In this document: piece after piece, positions 42,878 to 51,213 of the stretch | Layout: the number at the start of each line of letters is the position of its first letter | How positions within the stretch are numbered: the stretch's first letter is position 1 | Made by a program: the position numbers and the translations under genes | Source of the DNA: Reyranella aquatilis | Lineage (GTDB): Bacteria; Pseudomonadota; Alphaproteobacteria; Reyranellales; Reyranellaceae | Reading direction: 5' to 3' | NCBI RefSeq assembly: GCF_020880995.1 | Contig: NZ_JAJISD010000011.1 | Location: 62,001 to 126,000, forward strand | Length of the DNA: 64,000 nt | The notes under the pieces: model-generated | Databases searched by the model: none | The model's input: only the letters and a program-made list of their open reading frames with translations | What the model was told of the DNA's origin: nothing

Positions 42878-45442
42878 TCAGGAAGCGCTTCGGACGGCGT
42901 GGTCCAGGGCCTGTTGAAGGTCCACCGAGGAATAGGGCTTCGAGATGAACTGCGTGCGCTCGGCCTGCGTCCCCGAGCGTCCGTAGCCGCTGGCGATGAC
43001 GACCGGCAGCGCGGGATACTCTTCCCTCACTTTTGCTGCGAGTTCTTCGCCACTCATGCCGGGCAGCCCGACATCCGTCAGCAGCAGGTCGAAGCCCGGT
43101 TCGCGGGCAAGAAGGTCCAGCGCCGCCTCCCCGCTGCCGACGCCGGACACCGAGCAGCCAAGTCTTTCCAGCATGTCCGTCGTGGACATGCGCAGCACAA
43201 CCTCGTCCTCGACGAAGAGCACGCGCCGCGGCCGGTGCGGTTCCGGTGACGAACCGGCCTCCTCGGACGGCGACCGGAGCGGCGGTGGCGGCACCGGACG
43301 CCGGTTGGCCAGGACACCGCGCAACTTTGCCGAAAGGGCGTCGCTGCTGTAGGGCTTGGCGATCATCGGATAGCCGGAACGGGTGTGGTCGGGGATGAGC
43401 CCGCGGGCGAAGCCGGACGTCAGGAGAACGCCGATACCAGGCTGCAGTCGTTGCGCCAGCTGCGCCAGTTCGACCGCGGTTATCGTTCCGGGCATCACGA
43501 TGTCAGTGAATAGCAGGTCGAAGGCCGGGTCCTTCTCCAGGATGGCCGCCGCGACATCGGGATCCTCCGCCGCCTCGACCCGGTAGCCCCAGCCCGTTAG
43601 CATGTCGACCACCGCACGCCGGACGTCCTCGCTGTCCTCGACGACCAAAATCCGCTCGGTGCCGCTCACCGCACTGCCCTGATCGGATCTTTCCTCGGCA
43701 ACCGGATCTTCGGTCTTCGGAAGATAGAGTTTGACGCTCGTCCCCTGGCCGATCGCGCTGTCGATGCGGATATGACCGTTCGACTGGCGCACGAAGCCGT
43801 AGACCATGCTGAGCCCCAGGCCAGTGCCCTTGCCGTCTCCCTTGGTCGTGAAAAAGGGATCGAATGCCTGGGCGGCGACCTCGGGCGGCATGCCGGTGCC
43901 CGTGTCGCTTACATCCACCAGCACGTAGGGCCCCGGGGTGACGTCGCGATGCAGCGCGGCATAGCGGCGGTCGAGCGTGGCGTTCGAAACCTCGACCCGG
44001 ACAGTACCTCCATCGGGCATGGCGTCCCGCGCATTGATGGACAGGTTGAGGATCGCGTTCTCGAGCTGGCCCGCATCGATCTTCGCGTTCCACGGATCGT
44101 CGGCGACCCTGAGCTCGATGGCGATGCGCTCGCCCAGTGAGTGTCGCATCAGATCGGTCAGGTCGCCGACCAGCCGTGCCACGTTCGTCGGCTGCGGAGT
44201 CAGGGGCTGGCGGCGCGCGAAGGCAAGCAGCTGCTGGGTCAGACGCGCGCCACGGTCGGCCGCGGCCGTCGCGCTCTGAACGCGCGAGGCCATGGCGGCG
44301 TTGTCTCCGACCTCCCCCTTCAGCAGGTCGAGGTTGGCCCGGATCACCTGGAGGATGTTGTTGAAGTCGTGCGCCATGCCGCCGGTGAGCTGCCCGGTGG
44401 CCTCCATCTTCTGGCCCTGACGGAGCGCCGCCTCGTCATGCAGCTTCTCGGTGATGTCGACGCAACGCACCACGGCACCGCCGCCCGACATCTCGCCGCG
44501 ATAGATCTCGTAGTCGTGGCCGCCATGCGCGACGCGGATGACCGCGGAGCCGTTGGACGACGCTGCACCGAGATCGAGCGGCCGCAGCAGCGCCTGCGTC
44601 GCGGGCGAGCGGTCCGACAGGAGCTGATCGAGGGTCGGCGGCGCCTGCTTGCCCGGCTCCCACTGGGCCAGCCCGGCGAAGGCCTCGTTCCAGGCCACCA
44701 CCCGATGCTCGTCGTCGATTGCGAAAATCGGATCGCGCAAGCTCTCCAGGGTCGCCTGAAGCAGCTGCGAGCGCCCCGCCAGGGCAACCTGGCTGCGCTC
44801 CAGCCGCGTCGCACTGCTCACGACGATGTAGATGCCCACGATCAGGCAGACGAAGGCGCCGCCCATGACGAGCAGCCCAGCGATATCGGCCTGTTCCTGC
44901 TCCGACCGAAGCGCCGTCACGCGCCTGGCCAGCAGGAGCCGTTGCCCTTCGACCAATGCATCACCCAGCAGCCGGACCTGACCGAGCATCGCCCGCCCCG
45001 CGCCGGTACGATCGAGCGCCAGCGCGGCTTCGCGGCCGTTGACCTGATGGGCGTTGACCGTCGCGTTGAGCTGTTCGAACTTCTGCGCCGTGACGCTGCG
45101 GAACTCCTGGAACTGGCGCGTCGTGTCGGGGTCCCCCGCCACCATGTCCTCGAGCAATCGCATGTTCGATTCGATGCGCAGCCGCGCGCGCTCGTAGGGT
45201 TCGAGGCTGGTGACGTCGCCGGTCAGGAGAAAGCCGCGGATGCCGATCTCGGCGTCCTGCACCGCGATCACCATCTCGCGCATCAGCCCCATCGTCTCGT
45301 AGTTCGCGACGACGAGCCGCTGCTGGCGGGCGGCGGACTTGGAGTGGGTGAAGGCCAGCATGAGGCCGGTCGCTATCAGCACCGCCAGCGTGATGCCCGC
45401 GATCACGCCGGTCGATCGGGCGGATCGCAAAAGGCTAGGCAT
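42878..45442 (-). CDS. Hybrid sensor histidine kinase: CHASE3, PAS, HisKA, HATPase, two receivers
   Basis: An 854-residue membrane sensor. Membrane segments at about 12-32 and 187-210 enclose a CHASE3-like periplasmic domain (IAVQDAEIGIRGFLLTGD). A PAS-like domain follows at about 225-330 (LESLRDPIFAIDDEHRVVAWN). The kinase core has phospho-acceptor His358 in MAHDFNNILQ, the N box ENAILNLSINARDA (461-474), DTGTGMP (513-519) and GLGLS (541-545). Two receiver domains follow, with phospho-acceptors Asp647 and Asp790. The start overlaps the stop of the HisKA_2 kinase gene by 8 bases. The operon with PhyR suggests it feeds the general stress response; its signal is unknown. Confidence 0.93.
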   Translation of the reverse strand: MPSLLRSARSTGVIAGITLAVLIATGLMLAFTHSKSAARQQRLVVANYETMGLMREMVIAVQDAEIGIRGFLLTGDVTSLEPYERARLRIESNMRLLEDMVAGDPDTTRQFQEFRSVTAQKFEQLNATVNAHQVNGREAALALDRTGAGRAMLGQVRLLGDALVEGQRLLLARRVTALRSEQEQADIAGLLVMGGAFVCLIVGIYIVVSSATRLERSQVALAGRSQLLQATLESLRDPIFAIDDEHRVVAWNEAFAGLAQWEPGKQAPPTLDQLLSDRSPATQALLRPLDLGAASSNGSAVIRVAHGGHDYEIYRGEMSGGGAVVRCVDITEKLHDEAALRQGQKMEATGQLTGGMAHDFNNILQVIRANLDLLKGEVGDNAAMASRVQSATAAADRGARLTQQLLAFARRQPLTPQPTNVARLVGDLTDLMRHSLGERIAIELRVADDPWNAKIDAGQLENAILNLSINARDAMPDGGTVRVEVSNATLDRRYAALHRDVTPGPYVLVDVSDTGTGMPPEVAAQAFDPFFTTKGDGKGTGLGLSMVYGFVRQSNGHIRIDSAIGQGTSVKLYLPKTEDPVAEERSDQGSAVSGTERILVVEDSEDVRRAVVDMLTGWGYRVEAAEDPDVAAAILEKDPAFDLLFTDIVMPGTITAVELAQLAQRLQPGIGVLLTSGFARGLIPDHTRSGYPMIAKPYSSDALSAKLRGVLANRRPVPPPPLRSPSEEAGSSPEPHRPRRVLFVEDEVVLRMSTTDMLERLGCSVSGVGSGEAALDLLAREPGFDLLLTDVGLPGMSGEELAAKVREEYPALPVVIASGYGRSGTQAERTQFISKPYSSVDLQQALDHAVRSAS

Positions 45443-47156
45443 TGGCCGGATCGTCCGCCGCCGGTGTCGGGAACGTCACCACGACCCGGTTGCCGCCATC
45501 GGGCTTGCGCTCGATGCTGACCTCGCCGCCAAGCTGCATCGCCAGGCCGCGGATCAGCGTGAGAGCGAAACCGCCCCTTCCCTCGGGCACGGGCATCCCG
45601 ATGTCGCGCGCCACGCCATTGTCCTCGATCACCAGCTGGACTTCCTCACCATGCTCGCTGGTTTCGATGCGAATCTCGGGCATCGGCGTCCGGCTGAAAT
45701 CGTGGCTGAGGGCGATGCTCACGGCCTCGGTCACGATCAGGCCAATCGGGATCGCCGTATCCGGGCCCACCGCCATGATGGGCGCACGGATATGATACCG
45801 CGGTGCCTGGCGGCCCTGGGGAATGCGGCCCACCGAGATCTGCCGCACCAAGTCGCTGATGAATTGCTGGAAGTCGACCAGCGACCAACTCGACCGCTCG
45901 TACAGGTGGCGATGCAGGATCGACAGGGTGAGCACGCGGTTCTGTGCGTCGCCGAAGAAGCGCCGGATGCGCGGAGACCTGATCTCTCCGGCCTGCAGGT
46001 TGAGCAGACTCGAAATCATCTGGAGATTGTTCTTCACCCTGTGATGGATCTCACGAAGCATGTGGTCGCGCTGCTCGACATTCGCGCGCAGCGCGGCCTC
46101 GCGGCTGGCGATCGCTTCCGCCATCGCGCTCACACCGGCGGCCACCGAAGCCATCTCCGGCGACCAGGGCCGCGACGGCGACAGCACGATATTCTCTCCC
46201 CGCGCCACCTTGTCGGCGAAGTCCTGGATGTAGCGCAGCGGCTGCACGCACCAGCGGTCCGCTCCGAACCAGATCACCAGCAGGACGACGATCGCCGCTA
46301 GTACAATAAGGAGGAAATTGGCCCAGGCCGCGGACAAGGGTACCGCACCTTCCTTGCTCGGCGCCGACACCACGACAAAAAGCGCGCTACCACCGACAGG
46401 TCTCACCCGGAACTCGTAGAAGGACGCGTCCTGCCCCACGTCCGAGAAGGCAACCCGGCCGCCGATCAGCACTTCCGCAAGCCGCGCCGGCACCGGCAAG
46501 CGCCGCATCGACTGCGGGTCGCCGCCGATCGCCGCACCGGATCGGTCGACCACCGCCACGCCGATGCCCGAAGGGCCTCCCACCTGGGCGGCAGTCTCGG
46601 CCAGCGCCTTGAGCGTGATGCCGACCACACACATGCCCCTGAAGGCGCCATCCCGCATGACCGGCAACGCAATGGGGACGATCGCCCGGGAGGCGACGCG
46701 GCCCACGATTGTGTCGCCGGCGACGAAGCCCTTGGCCGATCGGACCTTCTGGAAGACGTCGCGGTCGCCGAAGCTCATGCCTATGGCCGTCGGAGCGGTC
46801 GCGCAACGCGCGACACCCTGATCGTCGGTCACCAACGCCGTGGAATACTGATCGGGATAGGCGGCAAGAATCCGGGTCAGATAGCCGTCGCATCGGCCGG
46901 CGGCTGCGGCCTCGCCACTGGCCGCTCTCTCGATCGATTCGTCGGCACATGCCGCCGCGAGCATCCTCTGCGAGGCTTCGAAAAGGCCGCTGTAGCGGGC
47001 TACGGACATGTCAGCGACCGCCCCGAGGGCAGCCGCCCGTCGGTCAATGCCGGCTGCCTCCTCCTTCTCAGCCTGCCAAGCCGCCAGCCCGAGGACGGGC
47101 AGCAACGCCAGCGCAACGAGCGTGACGAGCTTGGAGCGAAGCGACCATCGCGCCAC
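45435..47156 (-). CDS. Cache-domain HisKA_2 sensor kinase next to PhyR
   Basis: A 573-residue membrane kinase. A first membrane segment (KLVTLVALALLPVLGLAAW), a periplasmic dCache-like sensor (about residues 45-275 with SFGDRDVFQKVRSAKGFVAG) and a second segment (FLLIVLAAIVVLLVIWFGA) precede a HAMP-like linker. The HisKA_2 box REIHHRVKNNLQMISSLLN lies near residue 372. The catalytic domain is abbreviated: IGLIVTEAVSIALSHDF replaces the usual LxELxTNAxKH, yet VIEDNGV, GRGGFALTLIRGLA remain. Such kinases phosphorylate PhyR in alphaproteobacteria. The GTG at 47156, 13 bases after the phyR stop, is preferred to an ATG at 47210 that runs into phyR. Confidence 0.88.
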   Translation of the reverse strand: MARWSLRSKLVTLVALALLPVLGLAAWQAEKEEAAGIDRRAAALGAVADMSVARYSGLFEASQRMLAAACADESIERAASGEAAAAGRCDGYLTRILAAYPDQYSTALVTDDQGVARCATAPTAIGMSFGDRDVFQKVRSAKGFVAGDTIVGRVASRAIVPIALPVMRDGAFRGMCVVGITLKALAETAAQVGGPSGIGVAVVDRSGAAIGGDPQSMRRLPVPARLAEVLIGGRVAFSDVGQDASFYEFRVRPVGGSALFVVVSAPSKEGAVPLSAAWANFLLIVLAAIVVLLVIWFGADRWCVQPLRYIQDFADKVARGENIVLSPSRPWSPEMASVAAGVSAMAEAIASREAALRANVEQRDHMLREIHHRVKNNLQMISSLLNLQAGEIRSPRIRRFFGDAQNRVLTLSILHRHLYERSSWSLVDFQQFISDLVRQISVGRIPQGRQAPRYHIRAPIMAVGPDTAIPIGLIVTEAVSIALSHDFSRTPMPEIRIETSEHGEEVQLVIEDNGVARDIGMPVPEGRGGFALTLIRGLAMQLGGEVSIERKPDGGNRVVVTFPTPAADDPANA

Positions 47157-47169
47157 GAACCGACTCGTT

Positions 47170-47973
47170 TCAGATCGATACGGTATCGAGCGCCTGGGCG
47201 ATCGCCGCACGAAGCAGATCGGGGTCGAACGGCTTGGAGATCACGAAGGCCGGCTCGACCTGCTTACCCGTGAGGAGCCGTTCCGGGAAGCCCGTGACGA
47301 AAATCACCGGTACGGACATCGACTTCATGATCTGGTTGACCGCAGAGATGCCGCTGTCGGAGCCACGAAGCTGGATGTCCGCCAGCACGAGATGCGGCGA
47401 GTGCTTCTTGGCGAGCTCGACGGCGGTTTTTTCGGTTGCGGCGATGCCCACCACCTCGTGGCCGGCGTTGCGAACGATGTCGGCGACGTCGAGTGCGATG
47501 ACGGCCTCGTCCTCGATCACGAGGATGCGAACGGAAGCGACGCGCTGCAATTCGCGGCGGGCTTCCTCGAGGCTCCGCTCCGCTTCGTCGGCACTCACGC
47601 CCAGGATGTGGGCCGCATCTGCCACGGTGAAACCCTCGAGCACCGTCAGGAGCAGCACCTGGCGCTGCATGGGTGCCATGTCCGTCAATGATTCCTTGAG
47701 GCGCCCGCGAACGCTCTCGCCGCCGGACGCCGCCTCTTCGATCTCCCCGAACGGCTGGCGCAACCGATGGAAGAGCGCGAACACGCCAACCTTGGTGTCC
47801 TCGGCCGCAGCGATGAGTTCGGGCTGCTGGACCGCAACCTCCGCGCACAGGCGAACCCATTCGTCTCCCTGCTGCTGCGAGCCGGTCACGGCGCGGGCGT
47901 ACCGACGCAGGAAAGGAAGCGTCCTGGTGATCGCCTCCGACACTTTCTTCGATGCCACCTGCTCTTCAGCCAC
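47170..47973 (-). CDS. phyR: PhyR-type anti-anti-sigma response regulator
   Basis: A 267-residue regulator with an N-terminal sigma-like domain (residues 1-140; FLRRYARAVTGSQQQGDEWV as region 2 and LLTVLEGFTVADAAHILGVS as region 4) and a C-terminal receiver. Receiver residues are Glu155/Asp156, phospho-acceptor Asp199 in LVLADIQL, Thr227 in FVTGFPERLL and Lys247 in ISKPFD. On phosphorylation the sigma-like domain binds NepR and frees EcfG. It starts at GTG with AGGAGA six bases upstream. It is the first gene of a leftward operon with two kinases; nepR and ecfG lie 1-2 kb away on the other strand. Confidence 0.95.
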   Translation of the reverse strand: MAEEQVASKKVSEAITRTLPFLRRYARAVTGSQQQGDEWVRLCAEVAVQQPELIAAAEDTKVGVFALFHRLRQPFGEIEEAASGGESVRGRLKESLTDMAPMQRQVLLLTVLEGFTVADAAHILGVSADEAERSLEEARRELQRVASVRILVIEDEAVIALDVADIVRNAGHEVVGIAATEKTAVELAKKHSPHLVLADIQLRGSDSGISAVNQIMKSMSVPVIFVTGFPERLLTGKQVEPAFVISKPFDPDLLRAAIAQALDTVSI

Positions 47974-48171
47974 TTCGCTCTCCTCATCACTCGAAATTCG
48001 TCGCGCCGACTGCCCGTCCTGTCGGAGCCCCTACACTACGCCGTGTGGGCGCGTAGACAACTCGTCAACGGAGAGGCAATGCCCGCGCAGATCGGCCGCA
48101 CTAGACTGCGGACGGGTCGGATTGCCGCTCCGCGCGGTCTCGCATCCCCGCCCGACCGCCTGGCTCGTACG

Positions 48172-48387
48172 CTATCGCTCGGGAGCCGTCACCGCGCCGA
48201 TCGTTGCTCCCGCCGCGCCGCCGATCACGGCCCCCGCGACCGGATTGCCCACCGTAGAGCCCACGACGGCGCCGGTGCCTGCGCCGATCGCGCCGCCCGT
48301 CAACGCCCTGTCCACGGGACGATTGCCGCACGCCGCCGTCGCGAGCGCGACCATCGAAAAACACGCTATCGATATTGGTAGTTTCAT
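48172..48387 (-). CDS. Small glycine-zipper lipoprotein
   Basis: A 71-residue protein with a lipoprotein signal: ACFSMVALATAAC places Cys20 at the cleavage site. The mature part is almost entirely a glycine zipper (GGAIGAGTGAVVGSTVGNPV and AVIGGAAGATIGAV), which packs as paired helices in membranes. Probably outer-membrane anchored. It is downstream of the 27-residue peptide and the best stress promoter in the region. Function unknown. Confidence 0.8.
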   Translation of the reverse strand: MKLPISIACFSMVALATAACGNRPVDRALTGGAIGAGTGAVVGSTVGNPVAGAVIGGAAGATIGAVTAPER

Positions 48388-48413
48388 GACTCCCCCGTTT
48401 CCCCGAGCAAGCG

Positions 48414-48497
48414 CTAGTGAAGCCAGCCCAGTACCCACATCAGCAGAAGCACGGGTATTGGCACGCCAAGAAACCACAGGATGGCTGCACGTCCCAT
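48414..48497 (-). CDS. 27-residue hydrophobic micro-protein
   Basis: A complete short reading frame, MGRAAILWFLGVPIPVLLLM followed by WVLGWLH. It is one membrane segment with a central GVPIP kink, a pattern seen in very small alphaproteobacterial proteins. GGAGG lies five bases before the ATG, and a good GGAAC-N17-GTT promoter is 49 bases upstream, which makes expression likely in stress. It would be missed by size cut-offs. Confidence 0.62.
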   Translation of the reverse strand: MGRAAILWFLGVPIPVLLLMWVLGWLH

Positions 48498-48545
48498 ACG
48501 ATCCTCCCCGCATGTCGCAAAAGATGGTGGATTGGTCGGCCCAAC

Positions 48546-48570
48546 AACGCTCGACGGGACGCTCGGTTCC
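48546..48570 (-). promoter_or_regulatory. Candidate EcfG promoter for the micro-protein and glycine-zipper genes
   Basis: On the minus strand GGAACC (48565-48570) and GTT (48546-48548) are separated by 17 bases counted from GGAAC. This is a full match to the alphaproteobacterial general-stress consensus. It lies between divergent stress genes and points away from the sigma factor gene at 48680. Confidence 0.65.
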
Positions 48571-48679
48571 CTGCGGCAACGATTCCCGGTGTGCATTCCC
48601 GACGTACGGCTCCCATATGTGGTTATCGATGACGATTTGCCCTTTCGGGTTGGCGCCGTGATCCCCAAGTGAGTGCGTG

Positions 48680-49144
48680 ATGAAGGACGAGATCGTCGCG
48701 CTTCTCCCTGACCTGCGTGCGTTTGCACGCTTCATGTGCCGCGAACGCGAGGCCGCCGACGACCTTGTGCAGAACACCATCCTGGCCGCGCTCGACAAGC
48801 AGCAACAGTTCACACCCGGCACGAACCTGAAGGGTTGGCTGTTCACGATCATGCGCAACAGGTTCTACTCGGACCTGCGTACGCAGCGACGGCGTCCCCT
48901 GACGATCGACAATGAAGCCGCCACGCCACTGCCCGCCGTCGACAACCCCGAGGCCACCCTCGCCCTAAAGGAACTGTCTTCGGAACTGTGGAAGCTCAAC
49001 CCGCAATCGCGGGAGGCTCTGGTCCTCGTCGGCGCCGGCGGCTTCTCCTACGAGGAGGCGGCCAGCCTTTGTGGTTGTTCGGTCGGAACCCTCAAGGCCA
49101 GGGTATCGCGCGCCCGCAAGTTTCTTTCCGAGAAGTTGCAATAA
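48680..49144 (+). CDS. EcfG-like ECF sigma factor, copy 1
   Basis: A 154-residue ECF sigma factor. Region 2 is LLPDLRAFARFMCREREAADDLVQNTIL then GTNLKGWLFTIMRNRFYSDLR, nearly diagnostic of the EcfG (ECF15) group. Region 4 is LNPQSREALVLVGAGGFSYEEAASLCGCSVGTLKARVSRARKFL. The ATG at 48680 is used; a GTG directly before it would add one residue. It directs RNA polymerase to general-stress promoters when released from NepR. It is divergent from the stress micro-gene and lies 120 bases upstream of a second, similar sigma gene. Confidence 0.9.
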   Translation: MKDEIVALLPDLRAFARFMCREREAADDLVQNTILAALDKQQQFTPGTNLKGWLFTIMRNRFYSDLRTQRRRPLTIDNEAATPLPAVDNPEATLALKELSSELWKLNPQSREALVLVGAGGFSYEEAASLCGCSVGTLKARVSRARKFLSEKLQ

Positions 49145-49264
49145 AATTCGTATCTTTTTTCGTTGTTTTTCAAAGGGTTATAAAAATTGCGACAACCTGC
49201 TGTAACCAAACTGCCCGCCAGACATTGGTTCACCAGACGACGCAACTTCTCGGGAGACAACAAA

Positions 49265-49837
49265 ATGACCACGCAGACCCAGGACGCCGGCGATTTCCAC
49301 GAACAGCTGAAGACGATCCTGCCCCGCCTGCGTATCTATGCCCTTTCGCTGACGCGTGACCGGGACCAGGCGGACGATCTGGTCCATGATACCGTCATCA
49401 AGGCACTCACGGGCCGCAACAGCTTTCAGCCCGGGACCAACCTGGCGGCCTGGCTGTTCCGCATCCAACGCAACGAGTTCATCTCCGGCCTGCGCCGTCG
49501 CCGTCCGACCGTTCCCGTCGACACCGCGATCGCGGAGACTCTCTCTCATCCCCCTCATCAGGACAGCGGGTTGGTTATGCGCGAGTTCATGTCGGCATTC
49601 GGTAAGCTCGCGGCCGCCCAGCGTGAGGCTCTTCTCCTCGCCGTCCTGGAAGGTCTTCCCTATGAGACGATCGCCGAACATACCGGCGTCTCCGTCGGCA
49701 CGGTGAAGAGCCGCATCTCGCGCGCCCGCGATACGCTCGAGCGCCTGCTTCTCGAGGGCGAGACCCGGCGGCCAACGGAACCGGCTCGCGCTTCGGTGGA
49801 GCGGCGCAACGAAGACAAGCACGCTTCTGCCCACTAA
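49265..49837 (+). CDS. ecfG: EcfG-like ECF sigma factor, copy 2
   Basis: A 190-residue ECF sigma factor. Region 2 has LPRLRIYALSLTRDRDQADDLVHDTVIKAL and GTNLAAWLFRIQRNEFISGLRRRR; region 4 has AAQREALLLAVLEGLPYETIAEHTGVSVGTVKSRISRARDTL. It is longer than copy 1 through a linker (about residues 80-105) and a basic C-terminal tail. GGGAGA lies eight bases before the ATG at 49265. The 120 bases upstream are AT-rich. It is 116 bases before nepR on the same strand, the typical ecfG-nepR neighbourhood, though the usual order is nepR first. Confidence 0.88.
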   Translation: MTTQTQDAGDFHEQLKTILPRLRIYALSLTRDRDQADDLVHDTVIKALTGRNSFQPGTNLAAWLFRIQRNEFISGLRRRRPTVPVDTAIAETLSHPPHQDSGLVMREFMSAFGKLAAAQREALLLAVLEGLPYETIAEHTGVSVGTVKSRISRARDTLERLLLEGETRRPTEPARASVERRNEDKHASAH

Positions 49838-49953
49838 GGCCCCTTTTCAGTCTCGCGTTTGAGTGCGACATAGTGATGAGCGGTCCCAGGGGGAGATTTG
49901 GATGGGTCGAACAGGATCCCGCGGAGAGGATTGCCGCCTCCGGGGAGAGTGTT

Positions 49954-50184
49954 ATGGCGACCAATGACGACAAGCCGGAGGGCGGTCGCGCCGAGAAAGC
50001 GGCGCGAGCCAAGCCCAAGGGAACAGATCGCCCCTTCGACATGTGGCTGCACAAGCAGCTGCACGCGATGTATGACGAAATCGCCAGCGAGCCGCTGCCC
50101 GAGGATCTGCTCAACCTGATCGACAAGGACGCGGCGACGAGTGGAAAGAAGGGCTCTTCTGCGGACGAGCCCCCGAAGAAATAG
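49954..50184 (+). CDS. nepR: NepR-type anti-sigma factor
   Basis: A 76-residue protein. The core FDMWLHKQLHAMYDEIASEP with LPEDLLNLID matches the NepR pattern of two short helices that clamp EcfG and are captured by phosphorylated PhyR. The flanks are charged and probably disordered. The ATG at 49954 has GGGGAGAG just upstream; an upstream ATG at 49873 would add 27 residues unlike NepR. It completes the PhyR-NepR-EcfG switch in this region. A strong terminator follows 31 bases after the stop. Confidence 0.88.
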   Translation: MATNDDKPEGGRAEKAARAKPKGTDRPFDMWLHKQLHAMYDEIASEPLPEDLLNLIDKDAATSGKKGSSADEPPKK

Positions 50185-50215
50185 CCGCAGACGGATCGTA
50201 TCGCAGCCGGCCTTT

Positions 50216-50246
50216 AAACCGCCCCGCCCCGGGGCGGTTTTGTTTT
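50216..50246 (+). terminator. Rho-independent terminator after nepR
   Basis: A perfect 10-base stem AAACCGCCCC / GGGGCGGTTT with a five-base loop is followed by TGTTTT. It ends the ecfG-nepR transcript. Confidence 0.88.
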
Positions 50247-50284
50247 GGGTGAAGTGCAATGGTCGCGGAACGCGCAAACAAAAT

Positions 50285-50308
50285 GGCGGCGGTCTCGCGA
50301 CCGCCGCC
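50285..50308. repeat. Perfect 10-bp inverted repeat
   Basis: GGCGGCGGTC and GACCGCCGCC flank a TCGC loop in the gap between nepR and the SDR gene. The minus strand continues ATTTTGTTT after the stem, so it could stop leftward transcription; no leftward gene ends nearby. The rest of the 50,247-50,445 gap shows nothing else I can name. Confidence 0.5.
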
Positions 50309-50445
50309 ACCCTTGTCCGCAGTACGCCGGTCAGCCCGGCCAGCGTCCCGCGAACTCGTAAGCATGACGTCGGGCTAACGGCGCTGACCTGTTGGCGGTT
50401 CCTTTGCTCGGCTATAGAGGCGGTACGAAAAGGGGAGGCAACGCG

Positions 50446-51210
50446 ATGAAACTGTTCGATCTTTCGGGACGGGTGGCGATCGTCACCGGCGGCAATGGCG
50501 GGATCGGTCTCGGCATGGCCAAGGGCATGGCACTGGCCGGCGCGACCGTGGTCGTGGCGGGCCGCAACGCCGAGAAGAACGACGCGGCCGTCGCGGAGTT
50601 GAAGGCGCTCGGCGCAGCGGCCAGCGCCATCGCGGTCGACGTTCTCCAGGAGGCATCGTGCCGCGCGCTCATTTCCAACACCGTGAAGGCCCATGGACGC
50701 CTCGACATCCTGGTCAACAATGCGGGCATCAACATCCGCAAGCAGCCTCAGGAATACACGCTGTCCGAATGGCACCAGGTGCTCGACAGCAACCTGACGA
50801 GCGCCTTCCTGTGCAGCCATGCCGCCTATCCCGAGATGAAGAAGGGCGGGCGCGGAAAGATGATCAACATCGGCTCGATGATGTCGATCTTCGGCGCCTC
50901 CTTCACCACCGCCTATGCCGCCAGCAAGGGCGGGATCGTGCAGATGACCAAGGCCATGGCGACCGCCTGGGCGAAGGACAACATCCAGGTGAACTCGATC
51001 CTGCCCGGTTGGATCGACACCGCGCTGACCCAGCGGGCGCGCCGCGACGTGCCGGCGCTGCATGACTCGGTGCTAAAGCGCACGCCTGCCGGGCGGTGGG
51101 GCACGCCGGAGGATTTCGCCGGCATCGCCGTTTTCCTGGCCGCCGAAGCATCGGACTATGTGACCGGCGCCGCCATCACGGTCGACGGCGGATACTCGGT
51201 CCAGGGATAG
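50446..51210 (+). CDS. Short-chain dehydrogenase/reductase (SDR)
   Basis: A 254-residue classical SDR. The cofactor loop is TGGNGGIGLGMA, NNAGIN follows at the usual position, the catalytic Ser is in NIGSMMS, and Tyr/Lys in AYAASKGG (YxxxK). The C-terminus VTGAAITVDGGYSVQG is typical of the glucose 1-dehydrogenase/3-oxoacyl reductase-like group. The acidic residue usually following strand 2 for NAD preference is Arg here (VVAGRNAEKN), which favours NADP. GGGGAGG precedes the ATG. Substrate is unknown. Confidence 0.9.
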   Translation: MKLFDLSGRVAIVTGGNGGIGLGMAKGMALAGATVVVAGRNAEKNDAAVAELKALGAAASAIAVDVLQEASCRALISNTVKAHGRLDILVNNAGINIRKQPQEYTLSEWHQVLDSNLTSAFLCSHAAYPEMKKGGRGKMINIGSMMSIFGASFTTAYAASKGGIVQMTKAMATAWAKDNIQVNSILPGWIDTALTQRARRDVPALHDSVLKRTPAGRWGTPEDFAGIAVFLAAEASDYVTGAAITVDGGYSVQG

Positions 51211-51213
51211 ACA

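Noticed and set aside
48677..48679. GTG start for sigma factor copy 1
   Set aside because: The ATG directly after it is the stronger start and changes only one residue.
50284..50380. 31-codon frame (MAAVSRPPPP...) after nepR
   Set aside because: It covers the inverted repeat, has no ribosome site and is Pro/Arg-rich by composition only.
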